A stretch of 64,000 bases of DNA from Stackebrandtia endophytica (GTDB lineage: Bacteria > Actinomycetota > Actinomycetes > Mycobacteriales > Micromonosporaceae), in NCBI RefSeq assembly GCF_006716355.1, contig NZ_VFOW01000001.1:2232001-2296000 (forward strand). Direction: 5' to 3'. Position numbers and translations under genes: made by a program. The notes below the pieces were generated by a model. That model made no database searches. It had not been told where the DNA came from and saw only the letters and a list, made by a program, of their open reading frames with translations. Shown here one piece after another: positions 56,478 through 64,000 of this stretch (the first letter of the stretch is position 1; each line of letters opens with the position of its first letter).

Positions 56478-56597
56478 GGGGCTGTGGCGCAGTTGGTAGC
56501 GCACACGGCGGAGCCTGCGAAGCCGTGCAAAAACACAGCGTTCGCAACGAAGAGGCCAGAGGGCAACCTCACCTCGAACATAACTCAATACCCGCAA
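56478..56597 (+). repeat. tRNA-Ala-derived tandem unit 3 (120 bp)
   Basis: This is a diverged copy with a handful of substitutions and one extra base (AGAGGGCAACC in place of AGGGACAACC). It runs directly into the intact tRNA-Ala at 56598. Changes fall in the insert and tail, while the tRNA-derived parts stay identical. Confidence 0.85.
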
Positions 56598-56670
56598 GGG
56601 GCTGTGGCGCAGTTGGTAGCGCGCTTCGTTCGCAACGAAGAGGCCAGGGGTTCGAATCCCCTCAGCTCCA
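56598..56670 (+). tRNA. tRNA-Ala (anticodon CGC)
   Basis: This 73-base cloverleaf is complete. The acceptor GGGGCTG pairs with CAGCTCC and includes the G3-U70 alanine identity pair. The D stem is GCGC/GCGC with loop AGTTGGTA, the anticodon stem CTTCG/CGAAG with loop TTCGCAA (anticodon CGC), and the T stem AGGGG/CCCCT with loop TTCGAAT. The discriminator is A70, and CCA is not encoded. It reads GCG codons. It is the only intact member of a four-copy tandem series. Confidence 0.97.
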
Positions 56671-56720
56671 CTCCGGGTCACCATGTGACCCAGGCCGTTG
56701 TTGGTTGAGACAACGTGACC

Positions 56721-56754
56721 GGCGCTCACTTCGGTGAGCGCCGTTCTTGTTTTC
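56721..56754 (+). terminator. Intrinsic terminator of the tRNA-Ala
   Basis: GGCGCTCAC (56721-56729) and GTGAGCGCC (56734-56742) form a perfect 9-bp stem on a TTCG tetraloop, followed by GTTCTTGTTTTC. This is a textbook rho-independent terminator and unusually U-rich for this genome. Confidence 0.93.
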
Positions 56755-56767
56755 ACCGCCCCGTGCC

Positions 56768-56798
56768 CAGTTGGTAGCGCCGACGGGTTTCCCGTCGG
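56768..56798 (+). repeat. Isolated tRNA D-arm fragment with hairpin
   Basis: CAGTTGGTAGCGC (56768-56780) repeats 13 bases of the tRNA-Ala D-arm beyond the terminator. The perfect stem CCGACGGG/CCCGTCGG (56780-56787, 56791-56798) follows directly. It looks like a further remnant of the duplicated tRNA series. Confidence 0.6.
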
Positions 56799-56810
56799 AT
56801 GAGTGCGCCG

Positions 56811-57239
56811 TCAGTCGATCAATCCGAGTTGGCGAGCGAAATCGGCCTCATCGAAGTAGAGATGGTGCTCAACGATCTTGCCGTCCTTGACGGTCGCCAC
56901 ATCGCATTCCCGCATCTTGATGCGTTTGCCGGTGGCCGGCACCGTCTCACCGGTCGGGGCGTTCACTACGCCCGTGTTGGTGCCGACGAAATAGCCTTCG
57001 TCGACGGCCCGGTCATCGGCTTCGAGTTTGTTGATCGGTTCCCAACCGATGTCGGAGAAACTCTCGACGAATGTGCGCCAGTACTCGGCGACTTGGGTGT
57101 GCCCTCTTAGTTCCCCTTGATCGGGAGTCGTCACCACCGCGTCCTCGGCGTAGAGACTCAACAGCGAGTCGACGTCGGCTCCCTCGACCATGGTGTCGGT
57201 CAGTTTGTCCATGACCTCTCTGGCTTGGCTCATTGCCAT
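56811..57239 (-). CDS. SnoaL/NTF2-like protein
   Basis: This 142-residue NTF2-fold protein starts MAMSQAREVMDKLTDTMVEG, then LLSLYAEDAVVTTPDQGELR and HTQVAEYWRTFVESFSDIGW, and late strands MRECDVATVKDGKIVEHHLYF. This is the ester-cyclase/SnoaL-like pattern. ATG 57239 or ATG 57233 is likely, behind GGGGGTG; longer frames to 57347 are not supported. Its function is unknown; it may bind a small hydrophobic ligand. It is not in an obvious operon with the following gene. Confidence 0.82.
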   Translation of the reverse strand: MAMSQAREVMDKLTDTMVEGADVDSLLSLYAEDAVVTTPDQGELRGHTQVAEYWRTFVESFSDIGWEPINKLEADDRAVDEGYFVGTNTGVVNAPTGETVPATGKRIKMRECDVATVKDGKIVEHHLYFDEADFARQLGLID

Positions 57240-57350
57240 CACCCCCATATCCGGTGTACCCGAATTCCGCGTCGATACACCTGTTAGTGGGCCGTCGCCA
57301 TGGGCGGGTCCGACCGCTTCAGTCGGTGGCTGACGAGATCTTGACAATCA

Positions 57351-58145
57351 TCAGTACGGCATGGTGGCGCCGACCGAACGGAACGCGGCATACAGTACGT
57401 CCCGGGTGTCGTCGGTGAGACCCTGCACGAATCGGCCTTCTTTGATACCGAGCCGCAGACCGTCGTACATTTCGAGTTCACCGGTCACCGGGACCGGCTT
57501 GCTGATGGTGGCGTCGACGACCTTCTCATAGCGAATCAGCCAGTTGCGTCCGACGATCTCGAACAGCGGTGTCGTCTGCACCAGTTTTGTCATCCGAGCC
57601 TTGCCGTTCTCGAATCCGCCGGGATCGGGAACCAGGACGAATCCGATATCGAGGACGAGCAGGTCGTATTCGACGCCGTTGACGATGACGTTGGACATGC
57701 CGTCCAGTACTTCCGCGTCCTCGGCCCAGGTTCGCGCCGCCTCGGCAGCAGCGGCTTCGGGCATCGGGCCGGTATTGCGCAGGTTCCCCAACAGGTCTTG
57801 GAACATCGCACCGTCGTCCTTGCCGAGTGACGTGGATGTCCAGCGCTCGGCGATCTCCAGTTGCTCACCGCCCCGCACGTCGATCGCCACCGTGAACCGG
57901 GCGCCCGGCCGGACGATCTTCGCGTGGGTGACGTCGCTGAAGTCGATGAACCTGTTCTGTTGGACCAGTGCTTGGAACGGGGTCGTTTCCAGCAGTTTGC
58001 GTAGCCGCTTCGGGTCGGAGTGGGAGTGGTCGGTCAGCAGCAGCAACCCGGACTGGTAGACGACCACGTCGTTTCGGACACCGTTCACCTTGACATCGGT
58101 GAATCCACCGAGTGCGGGCCCCGGGTCCGAATCATGTTCTGGCAC
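57351..58145 (-). CDS. Internally duplicated protein, unassigned
   Basis: This 264-residue soluble protein has two similar halves. Residues about 15-105 (FTDVKVNGVRNDVVVYQSGL, LRKLLETTPFQALVQQNRFI) and 150-245 (MSNVIVNGVEYDLLVLDIGF, MTKLVQTTPLFEIVGRNWLI) share V-NGV-D--V, G-LL, TTPF and a following charged strand pattern. It was built by duplication of a domain of about 90 residues resembling a small PH-like or similar beta-rich module. I do not recognise the family. The start is GTG 58145; its ribosome site is weak. Confidence 0.7.
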   Translation of the reverse strand: MPEHDSDPGPALGGFTDVKVNGVRNDVVVYQSGLLLLTDHSHSDPKRLRKLLETTPFQALVQQNRFIDFSDVTHAKIVRPGARFTVAIDVRGGEQLEIAERWTSTSLGKDDGAMFQDLLGNLRNTGPMPEAAAAEAARTWAEDAEVLDGMSNVIVNGVEYDLLVLDIGFVLVPDPGGFENGKARMTKLVQTTPLFEIVGRNWLIRYEKVVDATISKPVPVTGELEMYDGLRLGIKEGRFVQGLTDDTRDVLYAAFRSVGATMPY

Positions 58146-58237
58146 AGCGGGAACCTACCACCGACACATGAGAAGCGTTGGCCCGTATCGTGTTCCGAAT
58201 CACCATGCCGCCTCACGGCGGGGTTCGAAGGAGCAGG

Positions 58238-59224
58238 ATGGCCAGGTTTTTCGGTCGGGCGAAAAAGGAACCCGTCAATGTCCCGATTCACGATCCGACG
58301 CTGGGCGATCCGGCCGCCGCCAGACTCGTAGCCGACATGAATCGACGTGACTGGCGCTCCGTCCACAATTTTCTGAGCGTCATCCAGGACCCGGATCATC
58401 TGCATTACTACCTCAACTTCTGTGTGAAACAGAATGGGGTTCAAGCCTGGATCGAGGACTGGATCGAGGCGGAGCCGCGTTCATTCGTGCCGTTTCTGGT
58501 CGGTGGCGCGCACGCCGTCCAATGGGCGTGGCTTGGACGTGGTGGCGCCCGGGGAAAGGACACCCTTCCCGCGCAGTTCAAGATATTCAGCCGTCGGCTT
58601 CGAAGAGCACACTCTCTGTTGACGGAGGCGATCACCCGCAATCCTGACGACCCCACCGCTTGGGCGTCACTGATCACCTGCGGAAAGGGAATGGGCCTGG
58701 GTATCGATGAGGCCGTGCACCGGTACCGACAAGCCTCCGCCCGGCACCGATGGCATTACGGGGCCCACGAGAATCTGCTCGACCAGTTGCTGCAGAAATG
58801 GGGTGGTTCTCATGAACTGGCCTGTCGATTCGCCGAGGAGACCGCTGCGAACGCGCCGGCATCCAGCGGACTGGCCAACATGGTGGCCATCGCGCACCTG
58901 GAGCATTGGCGCGTGGATCTTCAGCAGGAGGACGAATACCTGTTGCGCGGCGATACCGTCGCCAGCCTGCACGCCGCCGCCGACCGTTCGGTTCGCCACC
59001 CCGATTACCGGCGCCGCCTCGGCTGGCAATACGACTTCAACTGGTTCGCGATGCCGTTCTGGCAGACCAGGCAGTGGGATGCCGCCGCGGAGATGTTCGC
59101 CGCGATCGGCGACCAGATGACCCTGCGTCCGTGGGAGATGTACAACTACTACAACCCCGCCGGTGTCTTCGCCCGCGCCAGAGACGAGGTGGATCAGAAC
59201 CGGGCACCACGAGTGAACCCCTGA
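58238..59224 (+). CDS. DUF4034-like helical protein
   Basis: This 328-residue, mostly helical protein has TPR-like repeats. The motif LLQKWGGSHELACRFAEE is like the P-x-WGGS segment of DUF4034 proteins, preceded by AHSLLTEAITRNPDDPTAWA. It starts MARFFGRAKKEPVNV at ATG 58238 with AAGGAG before it; a longer frame from 58178 is unsupported. It is divergent from the internally duplicated protein. Its function is unknown. It slightly overlaps the convergent response-regulator gene at the 3' end. Confidence 0.7.
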   Translation: MARFFGRAKKEPVNVPIHDPTLGDPAAARLVADMNRRDWRSVHNFLSVIQDPDHLHYYLNFCVKQNGVQAWIEDWIEAEPRSFVPFLVGGAHAVQWAWLGRGGARGKDTLPAQFKIFSRRLRRAHSLLTEAITRNPDDPTAWASLITCGKGMGLGIDEAVHRYRQASARHRWHYGAHENLLDQLLQKWGGSHELACRFAEETAANAPASSGLANMVAIAHLEHWRVDLQQEDEYLLRGDTVASLHAAADRSVRHPDYRRRLGWQYDFNWFAMPFWQTRQWDAAAEMFAAIGDQMTLRPWEMYNYYNPAGVFARARDEVDQNRAPRVNP

Positions 59225-59931
59225 CCGGTGTCGTCGCTGGAAACCCACTTCGGTTGAACGCGTTCCGGTTCGGCATACGGGCCTGCGGTAGCTCCGTGAC
59301 GGCGGAGGTATGCGAGAACGGCGAGGACGCGCCGATGACCACTGTCCTCAATCGACAAACCGAGCTTGAGGAAGACGTTGCCGATGTGCTTGTGAACCGC
59401 GTTGTCGGTGATGAAGAGCCGCTTCGCGATGGTGGCGTTGTCGCGTCCCTCGGCCATGAGCGCAAGCACCTCACGTTCGCGCGGGGTCAGAGCGTCAACC
59501 GGGTCGCCGTGTGCGAGAAGTTGAGCGACGACCTCCGCATCCATGGCGGTGCCACCGTCGGCGACGCGGCGCAACGCCTCGGTGAACTCGGCGACGCGAC
59601 TCACCCTGTCCTTGAGGAGGTACCCGATGCCCCCACGAGTGTCGGCGAGAAGTCGGCGTGCGTACGCCTGCTCGACGTACTGAGACAAGACCAGGATCGG
59701 GAAACCGGGTTGGTCGCGGCGAGCTTGGAGCGCCGCCCGGATTCCCTCGTCGCGGAACCCGGGCGGCAGCCGAACATCCACTATGGCCACATCGGGCTGG
59801 TGAGTCGTTACAGCGGCCAGGAAACCGGGAGCGTCGGTTGCCATGGCGACGACCTCGAAACCCTTTGACTGGAGCAGAAGCTCAAGCCCGGACGACAGCA
59901 GAACGTTGTCTTCTGCGATCACTACACGCAA
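59194..59931 (-). CDS. NarL-type response regulator
   Basis: This 245-residue protein has a receiver with MRVVIAEDNVLLSSGLELLL (acidic pair), phospho-Asp in VAIVDVRLPPG, and Lys in IGYLLKDRVSR. The LuxR helix-turn-helix has LTPREREVLALMAEG and ITDNAVHKHIGNVFLKLGL. It starts at TTG 59931 with GGAG before it, 10 bases inside the kinase gene. Its C-terminal tail overlaps the convergent DUF4034-like gene by 31 bp. It forms a two-component pair with the next gene. Confidence 0.92.
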   Translation of the reverse strand: MRVVIAEDNVLLSSGLELLLQSKGFEVVAMATDAPGFLAAVTTHQPDVAIVDVRLPPGFRDEGIRAALQARRDQPGFPILVLSQYVEQAYARRLLADTRGGIGYLLKDRVSRVAEFTEALRRVADGGTAMDAEVVAQLLAHGDPVDALTPREREVLALMAEGRDNATIAKRLFITDNAVHKHIGNVFLKLGLSIEDSGHRRVLAVLAYLRRHGATAGPYAEPERVQPKWVSSDDTGQGFTRGARF

Positions 59932-61148
59932 GACAGCTCCAATGTGAGAACGGTGGGCCCGCCCGTTGGGCTGTCGACCTTGAACGCGCCATCCAGAGCC
60001 GCGACACGGCGACGCAGGCCGTCCAGGCCCGTACCCCGGTCGGCAACGGCCCCACCGATCCCGTTGTCGGCAATGCGCATCCGTAGTAGCGCACCGTCGC
60101 GAGCGACCCGGATCGAGGCTTCGGTGGCACCGCTGTGCCGAGCGGTGTTCGCGAGCGTCTCGGTGGCTGCGAAATAGGCGACCGCCTCGACTGCCGCCGG
60201 CACCTGCCCCAGCGGCCCCACCTCAAGGCGGACGGGCACCCCGGCCCTGGCGGTCAGGGTGGCGAGCGCACCGGCGAGGCCCTGGTCGGCCAGCACCGGC
60301 GGATAGATGGTGTGGATGACGGTGCGCAGCTCGGTCATCGCATCCTCGGTCTCGACCTGAGCACGACGTACCAGGGCGGCGGCCGCCTCGGGGTCGTCGG
60401 CGTAGGTATCGTCGGCGACCCCGAGGCGCAACGCGATTGCCACCAGCCGCGCCTGGACTCCGTCATGTAGGTCTCGCTCGATGCGGCGGAGTTCCGAACT
60501 GTGCGCCTGGAGGACATCCACACGTGTTTTCGTGAGTTCGGTGACGCGTTCAACCAGTCGCTCCTCGGTCGAGGGCGCCAGGAGCGCTAGACAGCACCGA
60601 GCGTGCGCATGGGCGAGCGGGGGGAGGATGAGCGCGGACAGCACCGACAGAACGGCCAGGTTCACCGCGCTGAGCGATATCGCGCTGCCCCAGTCGGTAA
60701 TGGGGTTGCTGACCACCGGTAGCCATGGCGCTCCTGGGAAAGTCCACCACAGCAATGCGGTGACGGAGGTGAACAGCAGACAGCCGGCGAGGAGAGCGGC
60801 AAGTGCTCCCGACGGCAGGCCGAGGCCGATCTGTACCGCGAGCCAGGCGATATTGCGGTGTGGGACGCGCGAACGAGGTTCAACCGGTCGGCCCAGCAGT
60901 GCTCCAGCATGGCGCCGATGCCGCTCCGCCCAACGTTGCGCCAGGGACGGCATGCACAGCAGGGGCAAAGCAACGAGTGTCGTTGCGGCGGCAGCCAAAA
61001 CCCCAATCAAATAGACCCCGCTGCGCCAGGTCTTCAGCGACCGTTCGCCGACCGCGCCGAGCATGCCGTGCACCTGATTCGTCGCCTCCAACGTTTCGGC
61101 CCCATATGGATTCGTGTCGACCTTATGGAGCGAGTGGTCTCGTGGCAC
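59922..61148 (-). CDS. Sensor histidine kinase (HisKA_3 type)
   Basis: This 408-residue kinase has about four membrane helices in the first 190 residues (GVYLIGVLAAAATTLVALPL and three more), no large outer loop, and H-box RRIERDLHDGVQARLVAIAL. The ATPase domain has YFAATETLANTARHSGA, RIADNGIGG, and GTGLDGLRRRVAAL. Actinobacterial kinases of this form sense membrane or wall-active agents. The start is GTG 61148, with downstream alternatives possible. It is divergent from the serine hydrolase gene, which is a plausible target. Confidence 0.9.
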   Translation of the reverse strand: MPRDHSLHKVDTNPYGAETLEATNQVHGMLGAVGERSLKTWRSGVYLIGVLAAAATTLVALPLLCMPSLAQRWAERHRRHAGALLGRPVEPRSRVPHRNIAWLAVQIGLGLPSGALAALLAGCLLFTSVTALLWWTFPGAPWLPVVSNPITDWGSAISLSAVNLAVLSVLSALILPPLAHAHARCCLALLAPSTEERLVERVTELTKTRVDVLQAHSSELRRIERDLHDGVQARLVAIALRLGVADDTYADDPEAAAALVRRAQVETEDAMTELRTVIHTIYPPVLADQGLAGALATLTARAGVPVRLEVGPLGQVPAAVEAVAYFAATETLANTARHSGATEASIRVARDGALLRMRIADNGIGGAVADRGTGLDGLRRRVAALDGAFKVDSPTGGPTVLTLELSCV

Positions 61149-61222
61149 TACAGGTGGCTGTAGGTTCGGTTCGGGAGCTCGCGGTACTGCGATGCGCCGG
61201 GTTGCGTTCTTAGCGTTAGCGA

Positions 61223-62545
61223 ATGACCAAATCAGCCCCTGCCATCAAGCCGCATCATCCGCCTGCAAAGCATGCTCTCCGCCTCGTCCGCAGACGGTGG
61301 ATCACCACCGTAGTGGCGGCAGTCCTCGGCACCGCTGGCACCGCTGTCATCTTCGACGTAGCGACACAGCCAGGCGAGGCCCCGGCGTACGGACAGGACG
61401 ACCTGCTCCGAGACACCGAGGCGATCGAGGCGCTCGGGGTCGTCGGCATCCAAGCGCGGGTGACCACGGACTCCGGGCCGGACCTGGTGGCCACCAGCGG
61501 GTTCGCCGAAGACGGCACCGACCGCCCGGTGGACGGCGACGGCTTCTTTCGGATCGCCAGCACCGGCAAGGCGATGGTGGCCACGGTGGTCCTACAGCTG
61601 GTTGAGGAAGGCGTGCTGAGTCTCGACGACACAGTCGACCAGTGGCTGCCAGGGCTCGTGGCGGCCAACAGCAACGACGGGAGCTCGATTACCGTCCACC
61701 ATCTTCTCCAGCACACCAGTGGTCTCCAAGACGGCCTCCCCGGCTATGCCGACCATGAGGACTACCTGGAGCACCGGTACGACGTATACACGCCGGACCA
61801 GATCGTCGACATGGCAATGGAGCACAGGGCCGATTCCGCCCCTGGGACCGAATGGAGGTACTCCAACACCGGCTACGTGCTGCTCGACATGATCATCGAG
61901 CAGGCCACCGGCCGCCCCTGGCATCAAGAGGTCGCAGAACGAATCCTGGAACCTCTCGGCATGGATCACACTTATCTCCCAGGTGATGACCCCACCCTTC
62001 GCAGCCCACACGCGAAAAGCTATGAGGTCTACCCCAACGGCGACAGGCTCGACGTCACCGAGGTGATCATCTCCGACCCCGGCGGCTATATCTCCACCAC
62101 CGCGAACGTCAACCGTTTCCTCCGGGCCCTGCTCGGCGGCGAGCTCCTACCCCAGGCGAGACTGGCCGAGATGCGGGAAACCGTCCCGGTCAGCCAGGAC
62201 ATGCAGGCATTCTGGCCAGGTGGCGCCTACGGCCTCGGGCTGGTGGAACGGCCGTTGTCCTGCGGCGGGAGCTACTGGAGTCACGAGGGCGGCGAGAGCG
62301 GTTACATCAACCTCAACGGGTCCACCGACGACGGCAGCCGCACCGTCACGGTCTCCATGAACACCGCGCTGGCCAATTCCCCCGACAGCATGCTGCGGCA
62401 GGAACAAACCGCCAGTGACCTTATTGACCACGCGCTGTGTGGCGCTGTCGACGATGAGAGGGACCAGCGTTCAGTCACGTCCGATGCGTACTCGATACCG
62501 GCCGGCATCACCGCTCCGGTATCTCGCGCCGCCGGTAGGTCGTAG
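61223..62545 (+). CDS. Membrane-anchored serine hydrolase (class C beta-lactamase-like)
   Basis: This 440-residue protein has an N-terminal basic segment and one signal-anchor helix (WITTVVAAVLGTAGTAVIFD). The catalytic domain has SxxK in RIASTGKAMVATVV (Ser near 115), YxN in EWRYSNTGYVLLDM, and a late HEGGESGY in place of the KTG triad. This layout is that of D-alanyl-D-alanine carboxypeptidase/esterase-type S12 proteins, acting outside the membrane on wall peptides or esters. It is divergent from the two-component kinase across 74 bp, a likely co-regulated pair. Confidence 0.88.
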   Translation: MTKSAPAIKPHHPPAKHALRLVRRRWITTVVAAVLGTAGTAVIFDVATQPGEAPAYGQDDLLRDTEAIEALGVVGIQARVTTDSGPDLVATSGFAEDGTDRPVDGDGFFRIASTGKAMVATVVLQLVEEGVLSLDDTVDQWLPGLVAANSNDGSSITVHHLLQHTSGLQDGLPGYADHEDYLEHRYDVYTPDQIVDMAMEHRADSAPGTEWRYSNTGYVLLDMIIEQATGRPWHQEVAERILEPLGMDHTYLPGDDPTLRSPHAKSYEVYPNGDRLDVTEVIISDPGGYISTTANVNRFLRALLGGELLPQARLAEMRETVPVSQDMQAFWPGGAYGLGLVERPLSCGGSYWSHEGGESGYINLNGSTDDGSRTVTVSMNTALANSPDSMLRQEQTASDLIDHALCGAVDDERDQRSVTSDAYSIPAGITAPVSRAAGRS

Positions 62546-62622
62546 TGAACCCGAAGCCACTCACGCTCCGATGAGGACTTTGGGAAGGAGTCCTCGGGGG
62601 ACCCGACGTGTGAGGCGAGTTC

Positions 62623-62777
62623 CTACTCCTTTGTGTACTCATCGGTGAACTGCGGCCGACATGGAATCGGTTGGTCGGTGAACAGGGTGTCCAGGCGTCG
62701 GCGGAGATCGTCTCGGCTCGCTCGTAATCGGCCAACCGATCGGCACCGGGCAGCGCCCACGGCGGCAGCACACTCAT
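62623..62777 (-). pseudogene. Possible frameshifted small gene downstream of the XRE regulator
   Basis: A frame opening at ATG 62777 (MSVLPPWALPGADRLADYE), 12 bp after the XRE-type gene stop, would join a +/-1-shifted frame ending RRRLDTLFTDQPIPCRPQF and a TAG at 62623-62625. The composite of about 50 residues reads like a small soluble protein broken by one indel. The family is not recognised, so this could be chance. The rest of 62546-62788 holds nothing else. Confidence 0.3.
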
Positions 62778-62788
62778 CCGACCCTGGT

Positions 62789-63577
62789 TCAGGTGGCGTG
62801 CAGGCGTCGGCTGGTTTCCTCATCGGCGGGGAAGAACGATTCGATGGCGAGTTCGGCGACGGTGACGTCCATGGGGGTGCCGAAGATCGTGGTGGTACTG
62901 AAGAACGACAGTTCTCGACCTCCTACCTCCAATCGCAGCGGGACGACGAGGCTGCCGGGCGCTGCGTGGTCGGTGCCTCCGGGGTAGTCCTGTAGTTCGT
63001 CGCGCAGGTGCGCCAGTTGGGTGTCGCCGGTGGCGCGGAGTTGGTGCTCAAGCCGAGCGAGGATGTGACCGCGCCATTGTGGAAGGTTACGGATGCGCGG
63101 CGCCATTCCGTTGGGGTGCAGGCTCAACCGCAGCACGTTGACCGGGGGCTCCAGCAGTTCGGGGGCACAACCCGCCACCAGTGGGTCGATACCGGCGTTG
63201 GCGTCGATCATCGTCCAATGTCGATCTACGACCAGTGCCGGGTAGGGAAGGTGCCCGTCCAGTAGTTGAATGAGCGCCGCACTGACTTGTGCCATGGACG
63301 GTTCTTCCAGGGACGATTCCCCGTAGGCGGGTGCGTAGCCGGCCGCGAGCAGAATGTCGTTGCGGTGGCGCAACGGAACGTCCAGGTACTCGCAGACTCG
63401 GATGATCATGTCGGGGCTGGGTTTCGATCGACCGGTTTCGATGAAGCTGAGGTGTCGAGCCGAGACCCGGCACTCGACGGCCAGTTGCTGCTGTGTCAGG
63501 TGGCGCCTGGCACGCCAGTACCGGATCAGGTCACCGGGACCGGATCGGGTGGGGAGGTCAGCGAGTCGAGTAGTCAC
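62789..63577 (-). CDS. XRE-family regulator with MmyB-like ligand-binding domain
   Basis: This 262-residue protein has an N-terminal helix-turn-helix (about 15-70: HLTQQQLAVECRVSARHLSF and IETGRSKPSPDMI) and a C-terminal MmyB-type domain (about 105-255: LVVDRHWTMIDANAGIDPLV, VNVLRLSLHPNGMAPRI). The latter binds fatty-acid-like ligands in known members. The start is GTG 63577. It is divergent from the SnoaL-like gene at 63707, the usual arrangement for this family, where the regulator controls a neighbouring small enzyme or oxidoreductase. Confidence 0.9.
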   Translation of the reverse strand: MTTRLADLPTRSGPGDLIRYWRARRHLTQQQLAVECRVSARHLSFIETGRSKPSPDMIIRVCEYLDVPLRHRNDILLAAGYAPAYGESSLEEPSMAQVSAALIQLLDGHLPYPALVVDRHWTMIDANAGIDPLVAGCAPELLEPPVNVLRLSLHPNGMAPRIRNLPQWRGHILARLEHQLRATGDTQLAHLRDELQDYPGGTDHAAPGSLVVPLRLEVGGRELSFFSTTTIFGTPMDVTVAELAIESFFPADEETSRRLHAT

Positions 63578-63706
63578 TCACCCCAGCCTACGGCGGGGCG
63601 TAGGGCACCTCATTACCTCTCAGGTAATCGACGAACGGTCCGGCGGTGGACATGCTGGTGACAGCTCGCCGATCCGCGGCGAACAACACCGCTGAAAGAG
63701 GTAACC

Positions 63707-64000
63707 ATGATCGACTTCACCGCCATCGCCGCGGACTACATCACCGTCTTCAACACCACCGATCCGGCCCACCGCACCCGACTCATCGAAGCGCTGTTCA
63801 CACCCGAGGCAACCTACGTCGACCCGCTGGCAGCCGTCACCGGCCACGATGGCATGGACGCCCTCGTCGCCGGTGCACAGGCGCAGTTCCCCGGATGGAC
63901 CTTCCAGCTCACCGGACAAGTCGACGGTCACCACCATCAAGCCCGCTTCACCTGGAGCCTCGGCCCGCAGGGAGAAGAACCGCCCGTCGTGGGCTTCGAC
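63707..64000 (+). CDS. SnoaL/NTF2-like protein, 3' end beyond the window
   Basis: Ninety-eight codons are visible: MIDFTAIAADYITVFNTTDP, then LFTPEATYVDPLAAVTGHDG and late FQLTGQVDGHHHQARFTWSL. This is the NTF2-fold pattern with a likely substrate-pocket Asp. AGAGG precedes ATG 63707. It is cut by the window end, missing perhaps 20-40 residues. It is divergent from the XRE/MmyB regulator and is its likely target. Confidence 0.82.
   Translation, partial: MIDFTAIAADYITVFNTTDPAHRTRLIEALFTPEATYVDPLAAVTGHDGMDALVAGAQAQFPGWTFQLTGQVDGHHHQARFTWSLGPQGEEPPVVGFD

Noticed and set aside
56240-56597. CRISPR-like tandem repeats
   Set aside because: Units are contiguous with no variable spacers, far longer than CRISPR repeats, and clearly tRNA-derived.
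56177-56756. Cys/Arg-rich minus-strand frames with a repeated peptide in the tRNA-Ala region
   Set aside because: The repetition simply reflects the tandem tRNA-derived units; no ribosome site.

Overview
This 64-kb window is a GC-rich actinobacterial chromosome segment, probably from Micromonosporales/Glycomycetales. The evidence is the DUF5319 gene beside guaB, the CIRCE-controlled groES-groEL operon, the conserved rimI-tsaB-tsaE-hydrolase-alr-nnr-acpS-glmS run, a large AfsR-type SARP regulator, a type VII (ESX-like) secretion substrate locus, and frequent GTG/TTG starts with ATGA/GTGA overlaps. The family assignment is inference. The window looks like core chromosome with small accessory insertions. 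No transposase, prophage or CRISPR array was seen.

Layout. 1-5.3 kb: partial guaB, DUF5319, a LuxR-type regulator with an atypical receiver, then groEL and groES reading leftward behind two CIRCE operators. 5.4-10.3 kb: a THUMP-like methyltransferase, a secreted protein that looks like a subtilase without its protease domain, and a DUF885 metallohydrolase-like protein. 10.4-14.9 kb: a leftward MacB/FtsX-type ABC operon (permease plus two ATPases) followed by an overlooked 50-codon Cys-containing peptide gene. 15.2-23.7 kb: the conserved housekeeping run for tRNA t6A modification, alanine racemase, NAD(P)HX repair, ACP activation and glucosamine-6-phosphate synthesis. 23.7-29.5 kb: an NTF2/MarR divergent pair, ispE, rsmA, an inserted glycosyltransferase, and tatD.

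30-41 kb: an M50 peptidase, DUF1772, a DUF1579-like gene that has lost its stop codon, a NarL-type two-component system, an ArsB/NhaD-family transporter with an RCK_C subunit behind a coupled leader ORF, a GbsR/MarR-controlled ABC exporter, an NmrA-type oxidoreductase and a VOC protein. 41-47 kb: a bifunctional penicillin-binding protein, a membrane protein, two palindromic repeat elements and metG. 47-56 kb: a secreted M28 aminopeptidase, a T7SS substrate/hydrolase trio, a 1055-aa SARP-NB-ARC-TPR regulator and a protein mannosyltransferase.

56.2-56.8 kb holds the most unusual structure: an intact tRNA-Ala(CGC) preceded by three head-to-tail 119-120 bp units. Each unit carries the 5' part and anticodon-loop part of the same tRNA, split by an inserted hairpin and lacking the T-arm and 3' acceptor strand. 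A further D-arm fragment lies just downstream. 56.8-64 kb: SnoaL/NTF2-like proteins, two unassigned proteins (one internally duplicated), a second two-component system, a membrane-anchored serine hydrolase, and an XRE/MmyB-type regulator divergent from a SnoaL-like gene cut by the window end.

All calls are from reading the sequence and family knowledge. No searches were run, and percentages or residue numbers are by hand count.
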